DNA of 55,802 nt from Chara braunii (taxonomy: Eukaryota > Streptophyta > Charophyceae > Charales > Characeae). Within the stretch, counting starts at the first letter, position 1. Every line of letters starts with the position of its first letter. The DNA lies in assembly GCA_003427395.1 (NCBI GenBank), contig BFEA01000570.1, positions 512,020-567,821 on the forward strand. The letters run 5' to 3'. Positions 1 to 13,150 of the stretch are shown piece by piece. Both the position numbers and the translations under genes were made by a program. The notes beneath the pieces are model-generated. The model saw nothing but the letters and a program-made list of their open reading frames with translations, made no database searches and was not told the DNA's origin.

Positions 1-59
<59 letters not shown>

Positions 60-130
60 GCGTATATATTTTCGCGCTTCAAGCTCCCGTTGCCACGATC
101 TGGACACATGAAAACGGCCACCGAACATGC

Positions 131-185
<55 letters not shown>

Positions 186-216
186 GACTGCAGCGCGGCC
201 GGATGTGACTACGCAG

Positions 217-279
<63 letters not shown>

Positions 280-349
280 ATGCACCGATGCCCGCCAAGC
301 AGAACACGGGAAGAAACAAAGAGAGAGAGAGAAAAAAAGAGATAGATAA

Positions 350-424
<75 letters not shown>
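1..424. repeat. Microsatellite cluster (GA)n, (CA)n, (GATA)n
   Basis: Back-to-back simple repeats: (GA)n from the window edge to about 58, (GA)n at about 130-184, (AC)n at about 219-264 running into a short (GA)n, (GATA)n at about 341-390, and (GA)n again to 424. Open frames across them encode only Arg-Glu, Ser-Leu, Thr-His or Cys-Val dipeptide strings, so they are not genes. Confidence 0.97.
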
Positions 425-427
<3 letters not shown>

Positions 428-1644
428 GAAAGAAAAATGGGACGCCATCAGCGAATGTTGCTGTGCGCCACGGCTTAGCCGTGACGGGGTCCACTTGTTT
501 TCAATAACTATTTTTCTTTTAGGTATTTGAGGAATGTTTTTAAATAGAAAGAATGTCCTTATTATGTTAATGTCAATTGAGTTAATGTTACATGATGTCA
601 ATTTAAACTTTTTAGTTTTTTCTGTTTACCCAGATGATATGATGAGCCAATTATTTGCTTTATTAGTATGAACTTTAGCTAGTGCAGAATCTGTTATTTG
701 ACTTACTATTGTTACTACTTTTCGAATCTGTGACACTCTTGAAATCTACCCAAACCAATACAAGTGGTATATTTTCACTTAAGAAAAACGACTTAGAGTT
801 TATGATATGATATACAACAAAAGTGAGAAGTAGCAAAGGGCCCTGCTATATCTAAAATATTGCATTGGGTGGATGCCTTGGCATTGAAAAAGAAAGGGCA
901 TAAAAAAAAGAAGAAACGTCAAGTCTCTTTGATCCATTAATTTTCTATCGGGAAACTGGAATGCCCTTACGTTTGTTTTCGCGGAATTCATGAACTTCAC
1001 CATAGACTGAATAGCTTGCGAACCTTTTTCGTTATTTTCCGACATGCTTCAGTCCTCGTTGAGTTGGTCCCAGTTGGGTCTGCTGGATGACTCTCGTCAA
1101 AACGCAGTTGAACGAGTTCGTGAATATGAGGTGCGCCACTTTGGTCAGTGATTTGAAGCGGAATTTTGTCATGTTTTGCCCTTAAACATTTGCCAAGGTC
1201 CTTCTCCGAGATTTTAAATACCTTCAAAGCATTTTTTCATTCTTTTATAAACAGACATATATCCTCCATAAAGAAGTTACAAACGACACATCGGAGGAGT
1301 GAAACGATTCGAACCTTTGTCTGTTGGTATAAAAAATCGATGTCGTCCTCTACAAAAAAAGTCAAAATTCGCGCAAAGAAGCTTTGAATGGAAGTCCAAG
1401 TAAACAACGTTATTTCTCACAAAAAAAAATAAAATATTATCATTTGCGAGTTTTTTTATTTTAGAAGACATTTTTCAAGCTGTGTGCAATGTGATAACAT
1501 TAGAATCAGCGGTTGTGTCACTAGAGGCCATGAAGTTGAAAAAAATGGTTAATGGAGTTCTTAAGCATTATTTAGGAGCGACATTCTTGGACTCTGGTTG
1601 ACCTGATAAAAAAACGACCTTTGTGCAACCCATCTCTGTTCACG
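425..1644. other. AT-rich stretch without a recognised gene
   Basis: The sequence is AT-rich, has short frames only, and shows no domain or motif I recognise. A phrase of the form TTTGCGAG followed by a T-run occurs at about 1446 and again at about 1740, suggesting an old local duplication around the tRNA-like fragment. Confidence 0.5.
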
Positions 1645-1740
1645 CCAGAAGTCGTGGGTTCAAATCCCGTTTTTCCCAGAGGGTATGGTTGAGCGGCTAA
1701 AGACCTTGGTTTGCTAAACCAGCCTTATTTCGGATAAGAT
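1645..1740 (+). pseudogene. tRNA-Ser(GCU)-like 5' part preceded by another tRNA 3' part
   Basis: Bases 1681-1740 look like the first three quarters of a class II serine tRNA. There is a D-arm like region, then a 5-bp anticodon stem (TTGGT with ACCAG) around a 7-base loop TTGCTAA with anticodon GCT, then a variable arm in which CTTAT pairs with ATAAG. The body resembles plant mitochondrial trnS-GCU. The T-arm that should follow is missing. Just upstream, at about 1650-1679, sits a T-arm plus acceptor-like piece (GTGGG, loop TTCAAAT, CCCGT, then TTTTTCCCA). The two acceptor halves do not pair well with each other (G-C in three positions, then mismatches), so I read this as two fused fragments, perhaps organelle-derived, rather than a working tRNA. 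Confidence 0.45.
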
Positions 1741-2022
1741 TTGCGAGTTTTTTTTTAGGATCGCAAACAACACGGCAATCGCTACAGGTATTGAAACCAA
1801 GGCGACCTGTGAGTTTGCTCGATTGATTTGGAAACATTAGTGAATCACCAGATGAGAAGGAGTCTAAATCGGTGGACTTGCTTTGCTGATTTTGACCAAC
1901 AACACGTAGAGGGCCAAAGGCCTGCGTATATTCGTGTAATGAGGGTTGCACTTGTTATGGGACTTAACCCCGAATCTTATCTTCACTGGCGATATGTTTG
2001 ATGGAGTGGAAAGAAGCACAGA

Positions 2023-2178
2023 ATGAAGAATGCTTTGAATGAGTTATGGTGGGCTCAGCAACAGGCGGCCAAAGGCCAGATTCGCACCATGAATTTTGTC
2101 ATCAATATTGCCCAGGCCAAGGGTGTGAGCTACATGTGTGTTCGACTATTGAAGAATCTTTTATATATCACTCCGTAA
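2023..2178 (+). pseudogene. Eroded RT-like ORF fragment, copy 1
   Basis: A 51-codon open frame starts MKNALNELWWAQQQAAKGQI. It is protein-like in an otherwise AT-rich region and shares the MKNA...WAQQQA core, also visible at DNA level, with the segment at 9602. Copy 2 has a YIDN box followed by hydrophobic residues, which resembles the YIDD box of reverse transcriptases. By extension this copy may be the same domain with the box lost. A stop (TGA) precedes it in frame and its 3' end runs into AT-rich DNA. RT identity is an inference; the homology of the two copies is what I can see. Confidence 0.35.
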
Positions 2179-5100
2179 AAAATAGTTGGGAAATCCTGGT
2201 CTGCTTTCTACCCGGTGTTGCAATGTAAATAGTAAAATATCAAATAGAACACAAATTCACGTTTCGAGTCCATCGATTTAAGTTTTTTCCCATCTACTAA
2301 CTATATACAGAACTAGAACATGTAGATTGCAGACAAAAAAGCTCACTGCGACACCCGCATTTGTACTCAAGAAGACTCTTCGCGTCTGACCTATCATCAC
2401 TCTTTCTCTTGTACGAACCCTTTACGTTCGAGTTTGTTACTGTTGACATAAGTGGATTGGTAGGGCGGTTTGCCAACAGAGCAATGTTAGTTTTTTCACG
2501 GCAGACCAGACTTGATCTTTTACTCCGCATTTTCACGAAAATTTAATTTTATAATATAAATTTTAATACCACTTTTTTTTATTTAAGACATTGGTGCACT
2601 CAATAATTCCTTACACGTGAATGAACGCTGGTCTTCGACCCTCTGTCTCTACCAAGAATACTAGGGAATATTTTCAATTCTTTTGTTAAAGATTTTATCT
2701 TTGATACTGAAAAAAATACCCCAAAAACCACCGGACGTAGGCCAAGTAATTTAATTATTCAATTAATCAAATTTAATATTTTTTATGATTGATAATAAAA
2801 TAGAAATATAACCATGTCAATCTATAAGTAATTCAATCTCGCAAAGGTTCCACTATACATCGACTCATCAGATGCTTTGGTTCCGTTGAGTTTCGGTTTG
2901 GAAAACTACTTTAAGTTTTGGAATACGGCCTAAACAGTGAGTTTCGCCCTAATGACCAGAATATATATAAAATAACATATATTTATCTTATAACACAAGT
3001 AATATATTTATTCGCACCTTTGAAATTGTGTCTGGTTGCGTGTGAACGAGGACTTTTTTATAAAGGGTCAATCTGATTCTCCAGATGGGAAAGGGTCAGA
3101 AATATCATATGAGTGAAAAATGGGGATTTACCATTTACTTTCGATAGCAGGAAGGAAATATTTCTATTTTATTTAGTTAATTGTTAATTAAGTATTTTAT
3201 TAATTAAAATTTTTATTTATTTTAATAAAAAAACTTAGTTCAATGAGATTGGATTTTTATTTTTTATTTTTTTTTTAATAGATTACTTGAACGTCAATAT
3301 TTGTGTTCACTTTTAGTAGAAACTAGTGCTTATGCATGATTTTCAGATTTTTCAATTATTTTGATTATTTACATAATTGATTGAGTAAAATACTTTGAAT
3401 TATTGATAGTTAATAATTTGAAGGTTAAACTATCCTTGGATTTCTAAAAGCTTATATCAATTAGTTGGTCTAAGACCCTTTAATGAGGCAACGGGAACTC
3501 GAGTTCCCTTGGAGGTACCCATAATATATCTCATTCAATTTTTATTTCATGAAATTTAAATCGACTCTCTAAAATTTACTATAAATAGTCCACTCTCTAA
3601 AATTTACTATAAATAGAGAAAAATAAAAAGATTTTTCTAATCTTTTGTCGTCATATTGTACTCTTTTAATTATAATGATTACAGTAAAACTATGAAACAA
3701 AATGATAAAAATTAATTTGATTGCATGACGATGATATAATTTTCAATTGTTTTTAATTGTTTTTTTTTTTTTAATAGAGACAGTTCATTTTTTATTTAAA
3801 TTCAAAATGACCTTGGTATGTCAAAATGCTATGGAAAATCTAGCTAGGAAAAACAACGACGAAGCCTTCTTCAAGTTGAAGCCATGTGAGGAAACTCCGG
3901 GAGGGGTTGCCTACCGCCCACTAAAGCCAAGGATCATAAGATCTGTCACTCGTTGCGTCCGCTTTCCAGGTCCTCAACGAACAACAGGGTGTTATTTCCA
4001 GATCAGCCTATTTCGCCCGCTCTCCGAGAGGGCTCTATTGCTCTCAATCCCGTACCGCAATCCAAACAATTACTAAACAGCACTGAAGTGACCTCACCCA
4101 ACCCGCAATTTTGAAATATGAGGTTCGATCATATTAATTTCCCTGAGTTAATGACTGTGAATAGTCAATGCCTCCGATTATGTTCACGCAAATAACTCTG
4201 ATCGGATGGAGAGTCTTTTTTTTTTTATCAACGCGGCATGGGAATGGAAGAGGTTGCTTTAGATGGGCAGATCGTTGCAGAAGCGCTCCGTTAGTCCCTC
4301 ATACACAATTAGAAGTCAATCCCTACGCTGTCAATGGGCAGCAAGTATCAAGCCTGTCAATAAATAGTCACTGTTTATTCTGATGATGTACTCAAGATAT
4401 TTGGACTGTAACGAGAACGATCTGGCACTGAGAGAGTCTATATTGATCCAACATTGAGCAGTGAACACTCGATCAACTTATGAATATTACCAACAAGAAT
4501 TGAATTTATGTTCCGACAGTGGGTGAACATTATGACCCAAGTCATACAACGGCCCTGGAAGCTGGTCGGTTTCTCAGGGTACCAGCAAACCAGCAAACAT
4601 CCTCAACCAGAGAGCAGTCGGACCAATAAACACCCCCAATTAGGCGGTAAGAACAAACAACTTATGACTAGCACCCCCCTCTTGCTCACTTTTTCCCTCA
4701 GTGCCTCTGCGCAAGTAAAGGGTCGCATGCAGTGCATTAATCTACTGGTTTAGATGCTGTTTGTCCGCGATTTGAGCAAAATGCAGAGCGTTCTTCGCCC
4801 TTCCCCACTCACTTGGTCTCACATGTCTCTACTCATACACCCGCCAAGTGCCCCCATTAAGCGAACATTTTCTGCCCTGTCCGTTATGTTGGTGATCTCG
4901 CCCAACTGAATATATTCGAGCTCAGGGTTGTTTATGTGATACGGTAAGTCATATTAGCAATGATTCTGCGATAGCAATAATGACAAAAAAAATAAGGAAA
5001 AAAAAAAGGGAAAAAAAAAAAAAAAAATTCCCCTCGCCTTCGAGCGGGTTTTCTCCCTTTAATGTCTGTGTTGAAACATGGTTGATTATGAATAGGGTTG

Positions 5101-8100
5101 TTTGAGTGCAGCTGAAAAACAAGATCTTTTTCTCTCGGACGGTCTCACTCCCTCACCCCGGCCAGTGGTTCCGGCATCTGACTACTTACTCGTCGAGCAA
5201 CCGAGATTGGGCAAGCTGTTCGACTGATCCGAAATATGTTTCTAAGAAAGGGCGAAAAGTAAAAGAATTCGAGAAAAAGAAAGGGAAAAAATAAAAATAA
5301 AAAATTGCAATTGCCCTCTCTCTTCTAGTTATAGTACAGGACAAAATAGACCCTGAAGTCAAGTGGAGTCCCGTAATCAAATACTTGACTGACCAGGGGC
5401 TGCTGAACCAATCCCATCTGCTCTTCCGAAAACACTGTAAGGTGGGCTAATTAGATGTCCGATCAGCTCGAGATAAATAAAATTTTGAACCCTAATGACA
5501 CATCCCCGTCTGATCGCAGCGAAAACACATTCTTGAACGGCCTCACGAGCTCTGGATCTCTCGACGCTGGACTGTGCGCTACCCAACTCTTACTCTCTTT
5601 GATTAGTTCGGGACACTCACCTGACCATCTTTACACTTGAAGGACTTACTTGAAAGGGGGCGTTCTCTGTTTCCCTTTCTTTTCTACCAAGTACTCATTG
5701 GCTGACCCGTCTGTTGGTTGTCCGTTTGAGCATTTTCTGTCTGGAGACCTCTCTCAGATTTCTGCTGCGCATGTTTCGCGAGTGCTCTAGGTACTTCCTA
5801 AAGCTTGGGGATGACTTTCCGCCTTCCCTCTAAACCTAACGCCGCTCCACCGGGTATTCAGAGGAAGGGACTGTCTGAGTCCCCTCAGCGAGTCCTCCCC
5901 CAAACACGCATAGGTTTCCGTTTCACCGTTCTCCCCATACCCACAGTCATCAGTTGACACCTCCTCTCTGACTTCCCCTCCTTTACTTAGTCATTCGCCC
6001 TTTCTGCCAAGTCACTCTTACTCACCCTTCCATCGCCTATCCTCACTAATGAGAAGCATGTACTCGTACACGGACAAGGGACGACGTAAAATTGAGAACT
6101 CACTCAATTCCTCTTCCTCCACTCTTTGTTGCCCCCCCTCTTACGCTCGTAGCAGCTGGCCGGCTCACACGAACAGGCACTGTAAAGACTCCCTGTCTGT
6201 TTCGTAAGCCGCAAACCTTCGCCTCACGTTCTTTGATGACTGTTCACGGGGTCGCGCTGCCCAACGCTGCAGCAGCCGAGCGGACGCACACCAAGCATTC
6301 ATGCCCTCTTCCATTTGCCCAAATCATACCTCTCCGCTCCCCTAACGGTCTTTAGATTCTAAATGTTCAACCTGATCACTGCGCACACCAGGCACGACTC
6401 TCTGGTGTACTCATCCCTGTTCGATTTGCCGTAAGTATCCACTGCCTCACACCAGGAGCTCGAGCAGCTCAGGCGAATTAGGTCAGCCCTCTACTGGGTC
6501 GATCATCTGTACGCGAGCTCTGTACCCCGGGTGCACTCCATCATTCCCTCGTCCGATCGCAGCACGATTAGCTCACCTTTGCCAACCAAGCCTTCTGAAC
6601 TTTGACCAGCGCGCTATTGGCGGGCTAAGTACACCGAGCACGCCCTCTTGGCCGCGCCACTCTCAATGCCCCCCTGCTCCACTGGTTCGATCTATATCTC
6701 CCCTCCGGTACCGGCCGTGGCCACATCAGACAACTTGTCCCAACAGTTTCAGACCCACAGGTACGATCAGCTACGGTACTAGCGTAGTGGAACCCATGTG
6801 ACCGTGTGTGTCACGTAAATAAGTTGTAGCAGAGGCTGGACAAAACGGTGTATCCATGGAACAACAGCGTCCAATGTGATCAACGTCATGCCCTTTACCG
6901 AACCAACAACCCATTCGATAGTGGCTAACGCAGCGAAGGGTACCAATGATTACAACAAAAATTTGATGATACCATCAACCACAGTGAACCATGACAGTAT
7001 CAAATCAACAGTTGTCCTACGGTTACCAGACCAAATACCATACCGAGCAGTCGTACCAGAACCATTTCCGAACCAGTAACCATACCGAGATAATAGTGAT
7101 GAATTTGCAGTAGGCTGTGTTAAATGAATACTATCAGAAGGGTGTAAGTCGCAGCAGTCCCAGACCCGTTGCCATACCTAGAAACGCAAGCGTCATAGGC
7201 CAGAATTCAATTGTACTGCACTGTGGTACGCCGCTCCATTGTTGAACTACTGATCGTACCCAAATTAAAAGAATCGAACTGCAGTATGTTGTCCCAGTGC
7301 CATGCCAGTTATAAATCAGTGAACTGCAACAGTCCCGAACTAGATTGGAGTACCGCATCAAGAAATACCAACATCGAACCGCCCGGTAACATGCCCGTTC
7401 CGAATCAGTAACCACACCAAATAAGTAGTGTTGCGTGTCACAAAGTCAAGTCGGTGACCGCACCGTATTGGTTTGACCGCCCTAACCAGAAAATTGACCC
7501 CACTGATGCACCAATCGATATAACCAATGTTCGTGGGATCCCAGGAAGATACGGGTCCCGCTCACTCAATAATCCCCAAGTTATAACGAGGGTGACAATC
7601 AGAAAAGTCGGGTAAAATTCAGTGAGGGATTAAAAATAACAAAATTTGTTTAAATCTATGAAGGGGGATAAATTGCTAGTTTTTGGCTAAATTCCATTAG
7701 GAGCAGAATTTGGTAAAAAAATATTTATATAAGAAAATAATTATTCGTTTCATTCCTTTTTTATCACTTTTAATCTTTTTGCTCATTTTTAATTTCTTTA
7801 TTAGATTGAATAAAAATAGAGGCCGCAATTCCCCATCAATTGGTCTGCTCAGAAAGTGTCATGCGAAGGGTTGCTAATATATTTTTGCTCCATGATTGCT
7901 AGATTTGGAGACAGTGTATGAACAAGCAAAATAGGTAGGGGTTAGGCGTGGGGAAGACGATTGTTCGTTTTGTTAAATTCAAGGGTTAGTTCCTGCGGTC
8001 AACGCAGGGAAGTTCAGGGTTCCTCTGACGACCTCTAATTTTCCTCGACGATTCCGACAAGAGTACCTGACAAATCCTAACTGGGCGTTTGGTTGGGGGA

Positions 8101-9601
8101 CAAATTTTTTGTACGTCGAGTGGCCGACCGGTCTGCGGCCGCCCAACAACAACTGACCTCGCTGACTCGTTCTAGAACACATATATTTGATTGATAATTC
8201 ACACGATGTACATTCATGTCGCAGTTGTCAAGCCTCTTTCATATTTTATAATTAATTTCGCAAGATTATCGATGTATTTTTTTCTGTTGAGTTTCAAATA
8301 CACAATCATGCCCTCCGCCATCAATTTGTGATTGCCGCTGTAAATTGAGAATCTGTTCGATTTCAGATCAGTGGGCGGGTCGAAGGGCCGCCACCTGGCG
8401 GCATTTATAGTTGACGAGTTTTTCCAAAATATTGTATCTGTATTTTGTACTTGACTAACTCTTGCGAGTGTACGCGCTTCGAACCGTAAGGTTGCCACTA
8501 TATACTTCGAAAAATGTTATCGGTAATCTGAAATAGTTTTTGTATGATAATAAGTATTATAATAATTGATTAGTATTTATAATTTATATTGAGTCTTATT
8601 GGTAAATTTATCTGAAAAGTTACATAGACTACATTCGTCGTGGTCCGGACTCGCTTGAGCAGACGCCCCTGCAACCTAAACGAATTTGACATCTTGAAAC
8701 TATTCTCCTCACAAAACGAAGTGTGAACAAAATGAGGGTCTGGTGAGTTGTTGTGGTGATAATTTTTTATACTGTTTTTTACTGAAATACGTTTAATTGC
8801 TCTTTCTTTCTTATTTATTTTTTTCATTAAGCTTAACTTATCTAGAAAAATTGTTAGCTTACGAATGTACTTTTGAGGGAGTGAAAAAAAAAAAGATTAT
8901 TCGTTTTGTCGGTTAATGCAACGAAAATGCTTAAAATGGAAAAATAATGACCTATTTCACTATACTTAACGTTACGGATAAATTTTTACTCTAGTATTTT
9001 TACAACGAGAACCACAAAAGTAATCACAATTAAATTTTTGGTTGTGTATGTAAACAAGGGAGAACACCTTGCCATCAACACATATTGTTACCATAACAAC
9101 GTGTATTCCTAGAATATGAATTTCAAGCCTATTTTTGCAAAATCTTTCTATTTTTTAATACCAAGGACACAAATCACAATTCCGAGTATTTTGGTACAAT
9201 AGGCACAAGGTTGAAGGTCATCGCGCATTCACGTAGGATCCCGCTCTTCGAGTCTTTGTATGTGCGCTCGATACAACGCCTAAAACCTTTACAGCCTTTG
9301 CACGGCCCCCCTCTCTAAACCACAAAAAATCTGAAATCAATATTTATGGTTTTTAGAAATCGTAGGCGAGCGCCTCCGGAGTTTTGCAGTGAGTTTTTTC
9401 GTCCACGAAATGGATAACAATCGAAATTTAATGTAAGGTTTGCCTATGTTACGATGCTCACGCCTTCGCTGTCTTCGCTCAGGAACCCGACTCTTCGTAC
9501 AGGAGAAACCATACGGATTATTTGCAGGCAGCATATCTAAAATGTGGGGACACCTAGCAACATAATTGGTTGAACGACAAGACAACATTGCTTTGGAATT
9601 A
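2179..9601. other. Long AT-rich / mixed non-coding region
   Basis: About 7.4 kb with no convincing gene. 2.2-3.8 kb is strongly AT-rich. 3.75-6.4 kb is more balanced and holds short frames (for example 3747-4076, 109 codons; 6092-6355, 87 codons) without recognisable domains. 6.87-7.45 kb contains loosely repeated short phrases of the type CGAACCAGTAACCATACC (about 7068 and 7398), possibly an eroded tandem repeat. 7.6-9.6 kb is AT-rich again. Confidence 0.5.
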
Positions 9602-9790
9602 ATGAAGAATGCTTGAAATGTGTGGGCTCAGCAACAAGCAATCGAAAACCGAGTTATCGTAAGATACATCGATAATGTTTTTGTTATTCACAAGGTTCGA
9701 AGAGTTGTTAAGGTGCTTGAGGGTTTCTATCACAATGACTCTAATTCATGGGCTTATACTTTGTGCCTAGTGAGTATACTCGCTTGGTGA
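9602..9790 (+). pseudogene. Eroded RT-like ORF fragment, copy 2
   Basis: Related to the fragment at 2023-2178 but with an in-frame TGA at codon 5. After it the frame is open for 57 codons: WAQQQA, then RYIDNVFVIHK, then a basic amphipathic stretch and LEGFYHN. RYID(D)-hydrophobic is the usual form of the catalytic RT box in several non-LTR and Penelope-like elements; here the second Asp is Asn. I infer a decayed RT of uncertain class. Confidence 0.35.
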
Positions 9791-11970
9791 AAACGATAAA
9801 TACGACTTACTAAAATACTTCATGAGTTCGAGCGAACCAAGATCACGACAAATATAATTTAATAGGTAAAAGTGTCAGATTGTGAATTTGAGATTCAAAG
9901 AAATGTGTGATTTTTTAGCCTATTGATATGGCTTAAGAATTTTGTTATTTTGATTTTTTGAGTTTTTGGGTCGTTGGAGATGGATATAATTAATTAAATA
10001 TATATATATAATCCGGGGTGATAAAAAAACATGAAATTTATGAATAAATGTGTTGGAGCAAAACTAATTGAACCCTTAGCTAATGAGAATTGAAAATTGA
10101 CGATGGCCCCGTGAGATTGAATTCATTGATTGCTTTAACTAAGGTTTGTGATACTTACCTATTGTGGTGGTTTATTAACAAGGTAGAATTGGTCGTCGTC
10201 TATGAGCATATGTTTTTGGTTTCGTATATAATTAACATCTTACTCATCCTACTTTTTATAAATTTATAAAGTTTTTTCTTTTAGAAACAAATAAGTTATT
10301 TCTTTATCCAGGAGAGTAATTTAGGGTAAGGCATACAATATTTTTATTTCATATGACAACAATTAATCATTAACTCATATATATATTTTTTTATGATTTT
10401 GATTTTAAATCAATCTCAAGTTAGAGTTTAAGCGTAAAAACATTACAAAAAAAATCATAAGTTCATCAATAACAGAAAGAAATAAAATATCAAACCAACT
10501 TATAACGGAATATAATAAATCGAACAAATGTCAAATTATGAGTCGAAGATGTAACACTGATGTGCAAGTAGTGGTTATCAAAAGACTTATGAACAAATAT
10601 GTTATATCTTTATATGCATATCAAAAGGCATAAAACAAAAAGCAAATGATAAGTAAAAACACAATATTTTCATCGACAACTCATTGATCGCTAATAGTTG
10701 TTTTATAACTCATTTGCAAAAACGTACTATTTTTCGATATTAGATTTTTTTAATGTTAAAGTTAACAGTTCGATACAAATTAATGTGATAATTATCAATA
10801 TCGATTTTACCACAATGTTTTTTCAACCTTTATAAGTATCTTTGTTTTTTTTAGTACTTTTTACGACCACATCTATTATTGTTACTCCCTGTGAGTAGGA
10901 TATTGTGATTTTAGTTATACTAATTCAACCTATTAATCCAATCGAATTATAGGGAGTTATATTTTATATTTTTTCAAATAACCTTGCTTATAAGATCAGT
11001 CACTTGGACCGTGAGAGCAAAGTCCGAACAATGTCTTGTAGAAAATTTAATTGAGAGTTATATTATATGTTTTTTCATATAACCTTGCCTATAAGACATG
11101 TCACTTGAGTCACAGGGTTTTTCAAATAATTCAAATAGGGCTGGCGTAGGTGTATTCTGACAGGGAGTGTTCTGTTGTTTACCTCGTTTGGTTTGGTATT
11201 AAATGTATCTTGTTAGTGTTTACTATCGGTTTGATTTGTCAGGAAGTGTAGTGCCTTGTATGTCAAGTGTTCTGTACGAGTTTCGAACCGTGACCGACGT
11301 TTTATTGAACACTGAAGTGTAGCTCGTCCTAGTGTAGAAGGGCGATTGTTCGGTACCGAACTTGGATTTTATGAAGTTGGGTCAGTTAGGCCTATTTGTT
11401 TTGTGGTCCTACGATTCCGCTCCCCGGTATTACGTATTCCCTGGTACTCCACGGGATACGATGGACAGTCTCACCTCAGCAGAGGGGCACATGCCCGACT
11501 GATTGTTTGTCCACGACTATAAGTAGGTAGACATAAGTGTACTTAGGCCTCCTGGGTTCCCTCGGTGTCTAGTTGACCGTGACGGCGGTGAACTACCGCC
11601 TTGGATGGCGTGTGGAATTGTGGTGGTTCTTGGATGTGTTGGAATGAAAGTGGTAACCCTTTTCAGTTCTTCGTTCAATTTTGTCCCTACGTGACTGTGT
11701 TTCTTCACACCCTGTGTATCTGTACCCACCATGTATTTCACACCGTGTGTATCTGTACCCACCGTGTATGAACCACCATCATATCTTTTACCGCATCCAT
11801 GAACTATCTAGGGACGCGTGCCGGATTTAAGTGAGCGTTATTAACCAACACCTCGTCATAATCCATGCTGGATTGACGTGGTTGAGTTCTTGGAGTTGTA
11901 TTGGGAGCATGTGAGACGGTGAGTTGACTAAGTGGAGCAGCACTCACTATTGTGCGAAGTTGTGAACTAC
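9791..11970. other. AT-rich region, no recognised gene
   Basis: 9.8-11.15 kb is AT-rich with no domain. Two similar phrases describing a 5' half of about 60 bp (around 10960-11010 and 11055-11110, containing TTTTTCA...ATAACCTTGC.TATAAGA) form a diverged direct repeat. 11.15-11.97 kb is more balanced and lies directly upstream of the CCHC protein gene; it may be its promoter or 5' UTR. No TATA box could be assigned with confidence. Confidence 0.4.
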
Positions 11971-12025
11971 AGTGGAGACTCGTGCGGTTACGAGGAGGTT
12001 TGACGCTGGCAGTAATGTACCGAAG

Positions 12026-12760
12026 ATGTCGAACTTGGAGCGTTACAACAACGATAGAGACAGACGACCATACAAGTCGGTGGTGAAATGCTTCAATTGT
12101 AATGAGCTGGGTCATTATGCTAATCAGTGCCCACATCGAGACCGACGGTATAATCCCAGCCGACCTTCTACGTCGTCTGACTCTAGACGGTCACATTCGC
12201 TTAGAAGGTATGAAGCCCGAAATAGTTATTATTCGCCGAAGAAAGAAGCTCAGTTGAGTGACCAAGTCGAGAAGTTAACCAAGGGCGTGGTAACAGTTAA
12301 GGAGCACTTTGATCAAGTGCAATCGAAGAAGGAATGGAAAGCTCGTCGGAAGGCTGAGAAGGAACGGGCGAAGGAAAAAGAGAGATTAAGGATAGAAGAA
12401 GAGGAGGCCAGATTGGCTCAGGAAGAGTTACGGCGGGAGGCAAAGAAACAAAAAAAGGAAGAAAAAGCGAAGCATGAGGCGGCCCTGAAAGCCGAAATGA
12501 AGAAGGACATTACACTACATTCAGCCATGCTGATGAGCGAGATCAAGGACGATTGGATTCGACAATGGAAGTCGTCGGTCCTACCAACACTTGTAGGAGG
12601 CGGGCAAGACGTGAAGGGGAAAAAACAAGTGAAACAAGAGCATGAAGACGAGAACCAGACGAACTATAGCAGTGAAGAAAGTGAGACTAGCGTGACGCAG
12701 GAACTGAGCGAGAAGACCAAATGCTTATGTATCATAAAAACAATATTGCAAAAAAAATAA
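12026..12760 (+). CDS. CCHC zinc-knuckle, coiled-coil protein
   Basis: Encodes 244 residues. I chose the ATG at 12026; the open frame extends upstream to 11972 but without an ATG. Residues about 22-37 form a canonical CCHC knuckle (CFNCNELGHYANQC, spacing C-x2-C-x4-H-x4-C), expected to bind single-stranded nucleic acid. A Ser/Arg-rich linker follows. Residues about 75-170 are a charged helix rich in Glu, Lys, Arg and Ala, very likely a coiled coil. The C-terminal 60 residues are acidic. The combination resembles retrotransposon Gag-like proteins and the many lineage-expanded CCHC proteins of charophyte algae; this is family knowledge, not proof. No RT or protease follows within 3 kb on this strand. 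The last codons (KTILQKK and an A-rich stop region) may be intron rather than coding, so the true 3' end could differ. Confidence 0.6.
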   Translation: MSNLERYNNDRDRRPYKSVVKCFNCNELGHYANQCPHRDRRYNPSRPSTSSDSRRSHSLRRYEARNSYYSPKKEAQLSDQVEKLTKGVVTVKEHFDQVQSKKEWKARRKAEKERAKEKERLRIEEEEARLAQEELRREAKKQKKEEKAKHEAALKAEMKKDITLHSAMLMSEIKDDWIRQWKSSVLPTLVGGGQDVKGKKQVKQEHEDENQTNYSSEESETSVTQELSEKTKCLCIIKTILQKK

Positions 12761-13150
12761 AATAAAAAATTGTCATGTTGGATGGTAAAATCTAAAAAAA
12801 AAGTAATCGTAAGATGTTCACGTGAATGACAATCTTATGTGTTATGAAAAAGAAGATTGTCACAAAAGTAGGAGAACGCTCGCATACATGAGGGTGCCCA
12901 CATATGAAAAAAGTTTGAAATTATTTTTCATAAAATACCTATAACAATAAATAAAATTTTCATCAAAATACCATTCAATTAAGTTTCCAAAAAGTAACTT
13001 CATAACCACTCAATATTTTGGCTAATTCTTTAAAAATACTAACTCCTACAAATCTATATATTATAGAACAAACGAATGGTAATCATCATCATCATCATCA
13101 TCATATAAAGAGGATAGGAAAAAAAAAAAAAAAAAAAATCTTACTTACAT
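12761..13150. other. AT-rich tail with (ATC)n and A-run
   Basis: AT-rich DNA downstream of the CCHC gene. It contains a (TCA)n microsatellite at about 13083-13104 and an A-run of about 20 at 13119-13138. Confidence 0.6.

Noticed and set aside
79-601. Open frames on both strands over the first 600 bp
   Set aside because: They translate dinucleotide and tetranucleotide repeats only.
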